A DNA stretch of 55,957 nt from Tissierellales bacterium (GTDB lineage: Bacteria > Bacillota > Clostridia > Tissierellales > Dethiosulfatibacteraceae): positions 1-55,957 of the forward strand of contig JAFGVC010000040.1 of NCBI GenBank assembly GCA_016938195.1. The letters are read 5' to 3'. The notes under the pieces were generated by a model. The model was not told where the DNA came from. It did not search any database and saw only the letters and a list, made by a program, of their open reading frames with translations. The translations under genes were made by a program, and so were the position numbers. Numbering within the stretch: the stretch's first letter is position 1; the number at the start of each line of letters is the position of its first letter. Below, in pieces: positions 1 through 7,284 of this stretch.

Positions 1-596
1 GCCGTCTCGTTTTGTTCCTTTTGTTGATGAAGGCGCCATTCAAAGACGACACTTCTGAGCATCATTCTAAGTCCCTTTAATTCAATCGGAACAATCAAAT
101 AAGGTAAATCCAAATAGTTAGATAGCTCTTTCAAAATCTTGTGTGATTTTTCTTCAATGTCTGAATCAAAAAAAACCAGTTGTTTGCTTGTGTCCTTGAA
201 GAATATTCTGGCTGATTTCTGGTCAAACCCCATCACCTCAATATGCTTTCTCCAATCCATCAGCCAATCCAAGCTCATCACATAGCTTCCTTGAGATATT
301 AAATAATCCAAAAATTCATCACACGTCAAATGGCTGAAACAATAGTTTCCAGTTATTTTTTGAATTTGGCTATTATCCTGAAGTAAATTGATCGCCGCAC
401 AAGTCTTATTGCAAATCAAAACACTTTGGTTATCCATCCCATGAGAAAGCACTTCCTGTGCCTCGAGTTTTCTGCTTCTATCGTCGCATAAAGATGGAAA
501 TATATGAATTTCCACGTCCCTTATATCTTCTTTTATCAATGCACATTGATATTCACTATAAAAATTTTCACATATGAAAAGTTGCAATTTTTTCAT
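1..596 (-). CDS. DUF1638-like protein, probable N-terminus of a sensor kinase (partial)
   Basis: An open reading frame starts at 596 and runs off the left edge, giving the first 198 residues. It begins MKKLQLFICENFYSEYQ and is rich in Cys (residues near 9, 20, 37, 62, 67, 88, 95). The tract with SYVMSLDWLMDW, followed by LVFFDSD and a YLDLPYLIVPIELKGLRMML-like end, resembles the layout of DUF1638 proteins, which are known near corrinoid methyltransferases. The last residues (FEWRLHQQKEQNE) look like a helical linker, so a kinase or other output domain may follow outside the window; this is inference. Its ATG overlaps the stop of the upstream methyltransferase (ATGA), so the two are co-translated. 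No membrane segment is visible, so it is probably cytoplasmic. Confidence 0.6.
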   Translation of the reverse strand, partial: MKKLQLFICENFYSEYQCALIKEDIRDVEIHIFPSLCDDRSRKLEAQEVLSHGMDNQSVLICNKTCAAINLLQDNSQIQKITGNYCFSHLTCDEFLDYLISQGSYVMSLDWLMDWRKHIEVMGFDQKSARIFFKDTSKQLVFFDSDIEEKSHKILKELSNYLDLPYLIVPIELKGLRMMLRSVVFEWRLHQQKEQNET

Positions 597-1630
597 TTAA
601 CTTCGTCCTTAATAGGATACCTTCCGTACTCCTTAACGGCCTCCGAAATTTCGAGCAGGATTTCTTCAGGAGCTTGCCAAGGAATATCCCCATGATTATC
701 CGAGAGAATCAACCCTCCCCCTTTAGCCGCTCCTTGAATGACCCGTTTCACTTCTGCTCTCGCTTGATTTTTATCCCAGTTCATCATATTGATGCCACTT
801 AAATTTCCCAAAAGACAAATTCTATTTTTTGACTTTTCTTTCATTTTCTCAATATTGTCCTTCGCGCTAAAGCCCAAGACCGCTGAACCCGTAGTGATAA
901 TATCATTCAAAACCGGTAGCGTCACACCCGAAGCAAGGTGAGTCGCTGTCGCGCCATTAATTTTGGATAGAGTGCTGCAAGCTATTTTGTGACCCGTTTC
1001 AAGATATTTTTCCCGTTCAATGATTGTGGGAGAAGCAAGCGGATCAAAATAACAGATTGCCGTAGCTCCGGCTTCAAGCTGTGCATTGGCCCATGAAACG
1101 CAAAACGCTTGATTAATTTCCATGAGTTGATTAAACGCATCTTGCCTAAAATAAATCAACTCAAGATATTTCTCGAATCCGATTTGCATCACAGGCAAGG
1201 AAAAGGGAGACATGACTACACCTATAATAGGAACTTCATCACCTACCGATTTTTTTAACATAGCCGTCGTTTCCAATACTTTTTTGAGAGGACCTGATTC
1301 ATGGATATTAGGAATCACAATTTTGTTAATATCTTCAATCATTTTTACAAAAGGCTCTCCCGAATTAGGGGGTCCTTCTTCCAAATATACAACTTCTCCA
1401 CCAAATGCCTCTATTTCGATAGGAGCATAAAAAAAAGTGTAAATACAGTCATTGCTATATTTTTTTCTCATTTTTAATTGTGCTTCCACGACGTATTCTG
1501 GTTTAGAGAAATATTCCTTAATTGAAATACCTAGCTCCTTGGCCCCATAAAACGAAAACAAATGAAAAATAGGTACGCGGTCGGGTTCTTTATGCTGAAT
1601 CGCCGTCATGACACGTTCCATTGAATTCAT
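593..1630 (-). CDS. MtaA/CmuA-like corrinoid methyltransferase (uroporphyrinogen decarboxylase fold)
   Basis: 345 residues, the usual length of the UroD/MtaA/CmuA family. The N-terminus MERVMTAIQHKEPDRVP is the family signature (x-R-x-P-D-R-V-P). These enzymes move methyl groups between a corrinoid protein and coenzyme M, folate or another acceptor. Family members with methyltransfer activity use an HxC...C zinc site; here the corresponding segment reads THLASG (His231, Ala233 in place of Cys), and the C-terminal segment reads SDNHGD (310-315) where a Cys is expected. The substrate is therefore open; an O-demethylase-like role is possible. The start has GGAGG nine bases upstream, and its ATG overlaps the stop of the corrinoid protein gene (ATGA). 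Translation is coupled on both sides. Confidence 0.85.
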   Translation of the reverse strand: MNSMERVMTAIQHKEPDRVPIFHLFSFYGAKELGISIKEYFSKPEYVVEAQLKMRKKYSNDCIYTFFYAPIEIEAFGGEVVYLEEGPPNSGEPFVKMIEDINKIVIPNIHESGPLKKVLETTAMLKKSVGDEVPIIGVVMSPFSLPVMQIGFEKYLELIYFRQDAFNQLMEINQAFCVSWANAQLEAGATAICYFDPLASPTIIEREKYLETGHKIACSTLSKINGATATHLASGVTLPVLNDIITTGSAVLGFSAKDNIEKMKEKSKNRICLLGNLSGINMMNWDKNQARAEVKRVIQGAAKGGGLILSDNHGDIPWQAPEEILLEISEAVKEYGRYPIKDEVK

Positions 1631-2277
1631 CCCTGTATACCTCCTTCATACAACTGTTCAATCAGTTTAGTTACTTCCGTTCCATTCTTACCATCAGCAT
1701 CCGCTTTCACTCTTTGCCACAAATTGGAATCCAGTCGAAATGGGGCGCCACCCACAATGATTTTTATGAGTGATTTTTTTTCTCTTAAGGCCTCTACAAC
1801 TTTCTTAACATTCAATGCTGAAGGCAACATTAATGTTGATATTAACAGAACATCAACGTTGTGGTTCATTGCTTTCTCAACAACTTCTTCAACACTTAAG
1901 CCTTGCCCAAAATCAATTAAGTCATAGCCGCTTGCCCTCAATATAGAATACACAATCCTTTTTCCCAATGCATGATGATCTTGCAAGACGACAATAGCAA
2001 TTTTAATTTGCTTTTGAGGGACTAATTCATGTATCGTCATATATTTTTCAATTAATTCTTCACATATAATACCACTCATATAGACCTGAGATAATGAAAA
2101 ATCACCTTCTTCCCATCCTCTTCCTATCTCTTCCAATGCACCCATCGTTAAATGCTCCAACACATCAAAAACATGGTCCCCATCGTAACAGCTCTCAAAT
2201 ATCTCCGCTGCTTTTATCCTGTCAATTTGAAGCAAAGCCATCTTAAATGCTTCTACTGGAATGTGAGCTTCCTTCAT
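1627..2277 (-). CDS. Corrinoid (B12-binding) methyltransferase carrier protein
   Basis: 216 residues with the two-domain layout of MtaC/MtbC/MttC proteins: an N-terminal helical cap (B12-binding 2, about 1-88) and a Rossmann-like cobalamin domain. The base-off ligand motif DxHxxG is present as D100-H-H102-A-L-G105, with His102 the expected lower axial ligand, followed by S147 (ISTLML) and the GG of VGGAPF (176-177). It carries the methyl group on cobalt for the methyltransferase encoded next. I chose the ATG at 2277 because GGAGG lies nine bases upstream; an in-frame ATG at 2292 has no such site. It is the first gene of the three-gene operon. No corrinoid reactivation protein is in the window. 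Confidence 0.9.
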   Translation of the reverse strand: MKEAHIPVEAFKMALLQIDRIKAAEIFESCYDGDHVFDVLEHLTMGALEEIGRGWEEGDFSLSQVYMSGIICEELIEKYMTIHELVPQKQIKIAIVVLQDHHALGKRIVYSILRASGYDLIDFGQGLSVEEVVEKAMNHNVDVLLISTLMLPSALNVKKVVEALREKKSLIKIIVGGAPFRLDSNLWQRVKADADGKNGTEVTKLIEQLYEGGIQG

Positions 2278-2312
2278 GAAATAATCCTCCATTCAAAATA
2301 TTCAATATATTC

Positions 2313-2400
2313 ATTTTACCGTCTATTTATCTATTTGTCATCTTAATTCAATTATATCATGAATTTATTGTGCATAATCACACTATTTTATCCGTCTATA
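2313..2400 (-). promoter_or_regulatory. Repeated motif upstream of the methyltransferase operon
   Basis: Two copies of a motif read on the minus strand as ATAGACGG-(A)-TAAAAT occur at 2313-2326 and 2385-2400, differing by one inserted base. A TATAAT hexamer on the minus strand lies between them near 2354. The region is the only upstream DNA of the corrinoid operon. The copies may be regulator sites; this is inference from repetition and position. Confidence 0.3.
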
Positions 2401-2411
2401 TCTAATCTTCT

Positions 2412-2440
2412 TTGACTTTTCAATCATCAAACCCTATAAT
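2412..2440 (+). promoter_or_regulatory. Sigma-A-type promoter of the VOC gene
   Basis: TTGACT (2412-2417) and TATAAT (2435-2440) are separated by 17 bp. A start site about seven bases after the -10 box would fall at the ribosome binding site GGAGG (2447-2451), so the leader would be extremely short. Confidence 0.7.
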
Positions 2441-2458
2441 GAATCTGGAGGTGATTAA

Positions 2459-2827
2459 ATGAAGTTTGGACATATTGGTATAAAAGTACTCGATATTGAA
2501 CGTTCACTGGCTTTTTATAATCAAGTGCTTTCTGCTAAAGTATTAAGTGATGAGCAATATCCCACAAGTCGATTAATTTTTCTGGAAATTGGCGGAACCG
2601 TTGTTGAATTAATCTCAAAATCGGAAAATGAAAGTCGCGAGCCTGGCCCCATCGAACACATTGCTTTCAAAGTAGATTCATTGAATGAAAAAATGCATAT
2701 GCTAGAAAACTTAGGGATTGAATACTCTAAGCCTAGGGTGGTCGGAACAAATCAGATCATATTTTTTGATGGTCCTAATAACGAAAAATTTGAATTTGCA
2801 GCAATAGTAGACCCTAAAAAGACTTAA
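2459..2827 (+). CDS. VOC-superfamily (glyoxalase/lactoylglutathione-lyase-like) protein
   Basis: 122 residues with two beta-alpha-beta-beta-beta modules typical of the vicinal oxygen chelate fold. Candidate metal ligands are His5 (FGHIGIKV), the Glu of VVELIS near 52, His68 (IEHIAFKV) and the Glu of FEFAA near 114, the spacing seen in glyoxalase I and methylmalonyl-CoA epimerase. The substrate cannot be told from sequence alone. GGAGG lies seven bases before the ATG. It is a single gene diverging from the corrinoid operon. Confidence 0.8.
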   Translation: MKFGHIGIKVLDIERSLAFYNQVLSAKVLSDEQYPTSRLIFLEIGGTVVELISKSENESREPGPIEHIAFKVDSLNEKMHMLENLGIEYSKPRVVGTNQIIFFDGPNNEKFEFAAIVDPKKT

Positions 2828-2849
2828 AGCTTTCTCAAAAATAAGATGA

Positions 2850-3623
2850 TTAATTTAAATTTATCAATATTCTCTCACCTATTGCAGCATGACCCTTGGT
2901 ATTGGGATGCAGGCCGTCCTGAGAAATATAATCTTCTAAGTTCAGCTTAAACAAATCATAGGTCGGTGTAAAAACTGTAAATTCATAAGATTCTATTAGC
3001 TTTTGAGTTGCATGATTCCATTCGAGAAGATATTCTGAATTTATTGCGTTTGTAGCACTGTAATCGAGATTGTATAAACCAAGAAAGACAATCATTGCTT
3101 TTTCGTTTTCTAATCTTATCACTCTTAAAATCTGGTCAAGCTGATCCAGAAAAATACGCATAGCCTCGTTAAAAGAGCTTAATTTTTCTTCACTCTGCGT
3201 TTTTGTCATCGCTCTTAAATCATTTCCGCCAATTGAAATCAATATGATGCCTGCTTGGCGGATTCCTTCAGCCATTTTTGGTTCTTTGACTTGTGATAAA
3301 AGCATCTGCGTTTTAAGACCTTCTATTGCAATATTATAATAAGGAATATCCGCCCCTTTTTCTTTTTCCAGTCCTTCAACTACATAACCCGCAAAGCCTT
3401 TTCCCGTCAAATCTCCGGTCCCTCTCGCTAAAGAATCCCCTATGACAAGCACTGAATCTGCCTCAAAAGCATCTATTTTTTCCTCTTCAGTTGTAGCTAT
3501 GTTATTCGGTTCTTTGTTTATTGCATTACCAATTGAAATCGCATTTTTAAACCCATATGCAAAAAAACCTAAGCCTAAAACAAAAATAATACCTACCGTA
3601 TACCATATTATTTTTTTTATCAT
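2850..3623 (-). CDS. Membrane-anchored SGNH/GDSL-type esterase
   Basis: 257 residues. An N-terminal hydrophobic segment (about 5-25) without a lipobox suggests a signal anchor with the enzyme outside the cell. The SGNH blocks are in order: VIGDSLARG (block I, nucleophile Ser), a Gly in the IAIEGLK region, GGNDL (block III Asn) and DGLHPN (block V Asp and His). This family hydrolyses acyl or acetyl esters of lipids, polysaccharides or peptidoglycan; the substrate is unknown. GGAGG precedes the ATG. The gene lies 10 bp after the ABC-2 permease gene and is probably in its operon. Confidence 0.85.
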   Translation of the reverse strand: MIKKIIWYTVGIIFVLGLGFFAYGFKNAISIGNAINKEPNNIATTEEEKIDAFEADSVLVIGDSLARGTGDLTGKGFAGYVVEGLEKEKGADIPYYNIAIEGLKTQMLLSQVKEPKMAEGIRQAGIILISIGGNDLRAMTKTQSEEKLSSFNEAMRIFLDQLDQILRVIRLENEKAMIVFLGLYNLDYSATNAINSEYLLEWNHATQKLIESYEFTVFTPTYDLFKLNLEDYISQDGLHPNTKGHAAIGERILINLN

Positions 3624-3633
3624 CTATATCCTC

Positions 3634-4647
3634 CTACGATAAAATATCCTTTTGTGTGAAAAATATAAAAGCAATGATAATAGCACCAATGCTCCACCCT
3701 AGCAAGACTAAAATGGAAAAGGACATACTTAATCCTTCTACGATTTGAAAATCTCCTGTAAGATAGGCCGTCAAATTCAAATTAGTTGTGAAAAAATAAC
3801 GTGTTATTTTCCATTCAGAAATAAACAGACTCAAAAAACTGCCTCCAATTAAAGTCGACATCATGATACCGATAGAAGCAGAAGTGCTTTGAACCATCAC
3901 TGAAACCATCAGTGAAAGCGAGCCAATGACAAAAGCCACAAAATAAGCAATTGCATAAACCATCAACAGATACTGCCATTGTGGGATTGTTCTGACAGCC
4001 GATGTATCTAGTTGATTCTCCAACACCCTAAAGCCTGTTACTACAGGCTCATTAAATCCAGAATAACTAAATACCATTGATGCAATCAAATAAGACAAAA
4101 GGGCAATCATTGAAATGACAACCATCTCGAGCATAGATAATGCTAAGAGTTTACCCATTATTATACGCCAACGTTTTACAGGTCTTGTTAATATCAGTTT
4201 TATCGTACCGAAAGTCATTTCTCCTGATACCATATCCGCAGCTAACAAAATAATTAATAGTGGCAAAAACAAAAATATAGACTGCTCTATTAACCGTCCC
4301 ATAAATCTAGCTACACTAGAACTAATGGGATTGACGTCGTAATCAATATAAAACTTGATTTGTTCGACTCGTACGCGTATTGATGCTTTACCTCTGTCTG
4401 GAATATATGCGCTATCAAGCCTTCTCTCCAAATCTGCAAGCTGAAGCTCTAAAATATTTTTCCATTCTTCTTCATTCTCTATCTCAAATTGAACTGCAGC
4501 GCGTTCTTGAGCTTTAGATAGCGTATAATGCTCCCCGTAAGCAAAAAGGATAATCACAATGAAAAGGATGGCTGTTATCACATGCATTCTTTTTTTATAG
4601 AAAATCTTTAGGATTTCATTTTTGACAATATTAACCAATCGTTTCAC
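3634..4647 (-). CDS. ABC-2 type transporter permease
   Basis: 337 residues. An N-terminal membrane helix (about 20-40) is followed by an extracytoplasmic stretch of about 80 residues and then five hydrophobic segments from about 120 to the C-terminus, the ABC-2 permease pattern. The segment SGEMTFGTIKLILTRPVKR is the conserved cytoplasmic motif of YhaP/NatB-like and lantibiotic-immunity-like permeases. It starts with GTG and overlaps the ATPase gene by 17 bp, so the two form one exporter. A TTG at 4638 with AGGGGG eight bases upstream is an alternative start. Substrate unknown. Confidence 0.85.
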   Translation of the reverse strand: MKRLVNIVKNEILKIFYKKRMHVITAILFIVIILFAYGEHYTLSKAQERAAVQFEIENEEEWKNILELQLADLERRLDSAYIPDRGKASIRVRVEQIKFYIDYDVNPISSSVARFMGRLIEQSIFLFLPLLIILLAADMVSGEMTFGTIKLILTRPVKRWRIIMGKLLALSMLEMVVISMIALLSYLIASMVFSYSGFNEPVVTGFRVLENQLDTSAVRTIPQWQYLLMVYAIAYFVAFVIGSLSLMVSVMVQSTSASIGIMMSTLIGGSFLSLFISEWKITRYFFTTNLNLTAYLTGDFQIVEGLSMSFSILVLLGWSIGAIIIAFIFFTQKDILS

Positions 4648-5542
4648 CCCCTGTAAGCTCCATAAAAAGATCCTCCAGAGACTTCTGCTTTTTATATACG
4701 AATTTTACGGCGATATCTGAAAAAAGCAACTCGCGATTTATCCTCTCAATATAATCATCGTCAATATTGGCATATAGCGAGTCTTGCGAATCTTTAAAAG
4801 ACTCAATGTCAAATTTTTCTCTCAAAATCTTCCTTGCTTTTGGCACATCATCAACATGCCAAATAATCTTATGTCCCTGGGATAAAGCTTGAACTTTAGA
4901 GTTTTGAATCATTTTTCCGTGCAAGACAATCGCAACTTCATCACAAATCATTTGGATTTCAGAAAGTTGATGACTAGAAATAAAAATTGTCATGCCTCGT
5001 TCTTTCGATAACATTTGGACTAGATTTCTAAATTCAATGATTCCTGCCGGATCAAGACCATTAGTCGGTTCATCAAGAATGAGTAATTTTGGTTTTTTCA
5101 TAAGTGCCTGAGCGATGCCTAAACGTTGCTTCATGCCTAGGGAATAAGTACTAACTTTGTCATGGATACGCTTAGACAATCCTACCCATTCTACAATTTC
5201 ATTTATCCCCAGCTTTAAATCATGAGGCTCCATCTTTCTTAGTAGCTCTAGATTGTCAAATCCTGAAAAATACTCATAAAATTCAGGATTTTCAATGATG
5301 CACCCTACTTGAGATATTGCTTTGACAAAGGATTTTCTAATATCATATCCTCCGATTTCAATAGAACCGGAAGTAGGATACATCAAGCCTACAATCATAC
5401 GAATCGTCATTGTCTTGCCCGCTCCATTAGGTCCAAGAAATCCATAAATTTGTCCTTCTTTAACGTTAAAGGAAATATCGTTTATTATTTGTTTGCCCCT
5501 GATGGTTTTCGAAACATTTTTTACTGATAATATTATTTCCAT
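4631..5542 (-). CDS. ABC transporter ATP-binding protein (exporter type)
   Basis: About 303 residues. Walker A is GPNGAGKT, the signature is YSLGMKQRLGIA, and Walker B is LLILDEPTNGLD followed by the SSHQLSEI switch His. The C-terminal 80 residues after the nucleotide domain are typical of the CcmA/BcrA/NatA group that works with ABC-2 permeases in drug, antibiotic or lipid export. I prefer the ATG at 5542, which has GAGGG five bases upstream; the in-frame ATG at 5557 has GAGG too close to it. It is first in an operon with the permease and the SGNH esterase. Confidence 0.9.
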   Translation of the reverse strand: MEIILSVKNVSKTIRGKQIINDISFNVKEGQIYGFLGPNGAGKTMTIRMIVGLMYPTSGSIEIGGYDIRKSFVKAISQVGCIIENPEFYEYFSGFDNLELLRKMEPHDLKLGINEIVEWVGLSKRIHDKVSTYSLGMKQRLGIAQALMKKPKLLILDEPTNGLDPAGIIEFRNLVQMLSKERGMTIFISSHQLSEIQMICDEVAIVLHGKMIQNSKVQALSQGHKIIWHVDDVPKARKILREKFDIESFKDSQDSLYANIDDDYIERINRELLFSDIAVKFVYKKQKSLEDLFMELTGGETIG

Positions 5543-5642
5543 ATTTTCCCTCTTCATTTACCTCTATAGCTTATTATATACCTAATTAAAACAATTTTCG
5601 ATGAAGGAATTCTACAAAAATATTTTGATTGTCAAAAAAACA

Positions 5643-5661
5643 AAAAAGCCTTACGGCTTTT
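5643..5661 (-). terminator. Rho-independent terminator overlapping the acetyltransferase stop
   Basis: On the minus strand AAAAGCC-GTAA-GGCTTTT is followed by a T-rich tract. The TAA stop (5651-5653) lies in the loop, so the last codons form one arm of the hairpin. Confidence 0.75.
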
Positions 5662-6214
5662 CTGTGTTGTATTCACTAGCAAGTAAACTGTACATAGCGG
5701 CATCCACAATTCCCTTGTTGCTAAAATCAGCTTCTCTTAGCGTTCCTTCATACTTCAACCCGCACTTTTGCATCACCTTGCCTGAACCCGGATTGTTTGG
5801 ATCATGCTGAGCTTCTATTCGATTAACCTTCACTTTGTTGAATAGATAAGGAATAATGGCACGAAAGGCTTCAGTGGTAATACCTTGGTTCCACCACTTA
5901 CTGCCAATACAATAACCGATATGGACTAAATTGACCCTTTCGTTTTGATCAACAACACTAATTGTCCCAATGGGCTCTCCAAGCGCTTTCAAAACAATCG
6001 CCCATTGATAAAAATCTTTTCGTGAGTAAGAAGCTATCCAATCAGACAAAACTCTTTGAGTCACTTCAAGAGAGGCATGCGTTGGCCATCTTAAATAGGA
6101 CGTCGTTTGATTATCGCTTGTCCAATTACGATAAGCCATCTCATCGTCTTGTGTTAAAAATTTTCTTAAGCATAATCTTTCAGTTTCAATTTCAATGGTT
6201 CCTAAATGATTCAT
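5651..6214 (-). CDS. GNAT-family N-acetyltransferase (RimJ/RimL type)
   Basis: 187 residues. It starts ETERLCLRKF, the first strand of the RimJ/RimL-type acetyltransferase domain, and carries the acetyl-CoA loop region IGSKWWNQGITTEAF and the C-terminal EAQHDPNNPGSGKVMQKCG motif. The family transfers an acetyl group from acetyl-CoA to protein N-termini or small amines; the substrate is not known. GGAGG is eight bases before the ATG. It follows the NUDIX gene by 27 bp on the same strand, so the two may be co-transcribed, ending at the hairpin over its stop codon. Confidence 0.85.
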   Translation of the reverse strand: MNHLGTIEIETERLCLRKFLTQDDEMAYRNWTSDNQTTSYLRWPTHASLEVTQRVLSDWIASYSRKDFYQWAIVLKALGEPIGTISVVDQNERVNLVHIGYCIGSKWWNQGITTEAFRAIIPYLFNKVKVNRIEAQHDPNNPGSGKVMQKCGLKYEGTLREADFSNKGIVDAAMYSLLASEYNTEKP

Positions 6215-6241
6215 CCATTGTACCTCCAGCGTACTTATCCG

Positions 6242-6667
6242 TTAAACATTGTAAAATATTGTTCTCATATCATCTTCTCTCTGACTGAGTTTGGCCCTAA
6301 AAAAACTCTCTGTATATTTAGCCAAAGGCAATTCAAATACCTGTGCCTCGTCAACCCAGATAAATTCTTCAGCTTCATCATTCAGAACTACCTCAAAATC
6401 ATGCGTCCTACACAAATAATCAAAGACAACCATGTGCCTTCCTGTAGCATGAGGCAATCCTTCTTTGATAGCAATCAACTTCATATCATACAGACTCAGC
6501 CTGGTTTCCTCAAAGACCTCTCGACGCAAAGCTTCTTCCAAAGATTCTCCAAATTCGACATGACCTCCCGGAACCACATATAAATTGTTCCACTTTGACG
6601 ATTTACATAAAAGAACCTTGTTTTCATCATTATAAATAATTGCTGCAACCACTACTTTTGGGCTCAT
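6242..6667 (-). CDS. NUDIX hydrolase
   Basis: 141 residues. The Nudix box is present as GGHVEFGESLEEALRREV then FEETRL, fitting Gx5Ex7REUxEExGU except that the last Gly is Arg. The catalytic REUxEE core is intact. These Mg-dependent enzymes cleave nucleoside diphosphates linked to another moiety. Substrate unknown. AGGAG lies seven bases before the ATG. It heads a probable two-gene unit with the acetyltransferase. Confidence 0.88.
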   Translation of the reverse strand: MSPKVVVAAIIYNDENKVLLCKSSKWNNLYVVPGGHVEFGESLEEALRREVFEETRLSLYDMKLIAIKEGLPHATGRHMVVFDYLCRTHDFEVVLNDEAEEFIWVDEAQVFELPLAKYTESFFRAKLSQREDDMRTIFYNV

Positions 6668-6828
6668 AGGTCACTCCTAAAAATTTTCGACATTGAATTA
6701 TCTTGTTTTTTTATATTCATTGTAATTATAGCAGAACGATTAAGTGACATCAACCGTATACCATACCTCCGTAATCAATTAACTTGTGATATAGCATGGA
6801 CTTTTTTTCTAAAAAACTACAAAACGGC

Positions 6829-6857
6829 TTGACAAAATAAAGGCAAAGGATTAATAT
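6829..6857 (+). promoter_or_regulatory. Promoter of the arsR-permease-CDF operon
   Basis: TTGACA (6829-6834), a 17-bp spacer and TAATAT (6852-6857). The -10 box runs into the palindromic operator. Confidence 0.8.
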
Positions 6858-6887
6858 TTACATATTCCCATATTAGAATATGTAAAT
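6856..6887 (+). promoter_or_regulatory. ArsR-family operator palindrome
   Basis: A perfect inverted repeat, ATTTACATATTC and GAATATGTAAAT, with an 8-bp centre. It covers the end of the -10 box and the expected transcription start, which is where ArsR/SmtB repressors bind. It lies 22 bp before arsR, so autoregulation is likely. Confidence 0.8.
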
Positions 6888-6909
6888 TATTAAATGATTA
6901 GGGGGCGCC

Positions 6910-7260
6910 ATGAATCAGCTAACAAATATTTTTAAGCTTTTATCTGATAGTACAAGACTGCGTATGCTTGCACTCTTGTTTCAAGAAGACTTGTGCGTTT
7001 GTGAAATAAGTGGGATTTTAGATGTTCCGCAATCTCGCGTATCAAAAAATTTATCCAAGCTTAGGGATTTGAACTTGGTTATGGATGAGCGAAAAGAACG
7101 ATTTGTATTTTACTCACTCCTTAAAGAAGATGTATTACTGGTTCAAACACTGCAATACATTCTTGACCAAAAGCTTTTATATCCTCAAATCGTTGAGGAT
7201 TGTAAGCGATTAACTGACAAAGAAAAATATTTGAATCAATGCTGTGTTCTATGTGACTAA
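6910..7260 (+). CDS. ArsR/SmtB-family metal(loid)-responsive repressor
   Basis: 116 residues with the winged-helix core. LFQEDLCVCEI contains the CxC of the classic ArsR metal box at the start of helix 3, and the recognition helix is VPQSRVSKNLSKLRDL. The third Cys of the E. coli-type site is absent, but the C-terminus (QCCVLCD) adds three Cys, so a thiol-rich site for As(III), Sb(III), Cd or a similar soft metal is likely. It should block the operon until metal binds. The start follows AGGGGGCGCC. The operator just upstream and the two transport genes downstream support this role. Confidence 0.88.
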   Translation: MNQLTNIFKLLSDSTRLRMLALLFQEDLCVCEISGILDVPQSRVSKNLSKLRDLNLVMDERKERFVFYSLLKEDVLLVQTLQYILDQKLLYPQIVEDCKRLTDKEKYLNQCCVLCD

Positions 7261-7284
7261 AAATATCAAAGGAGATAATGAAGA

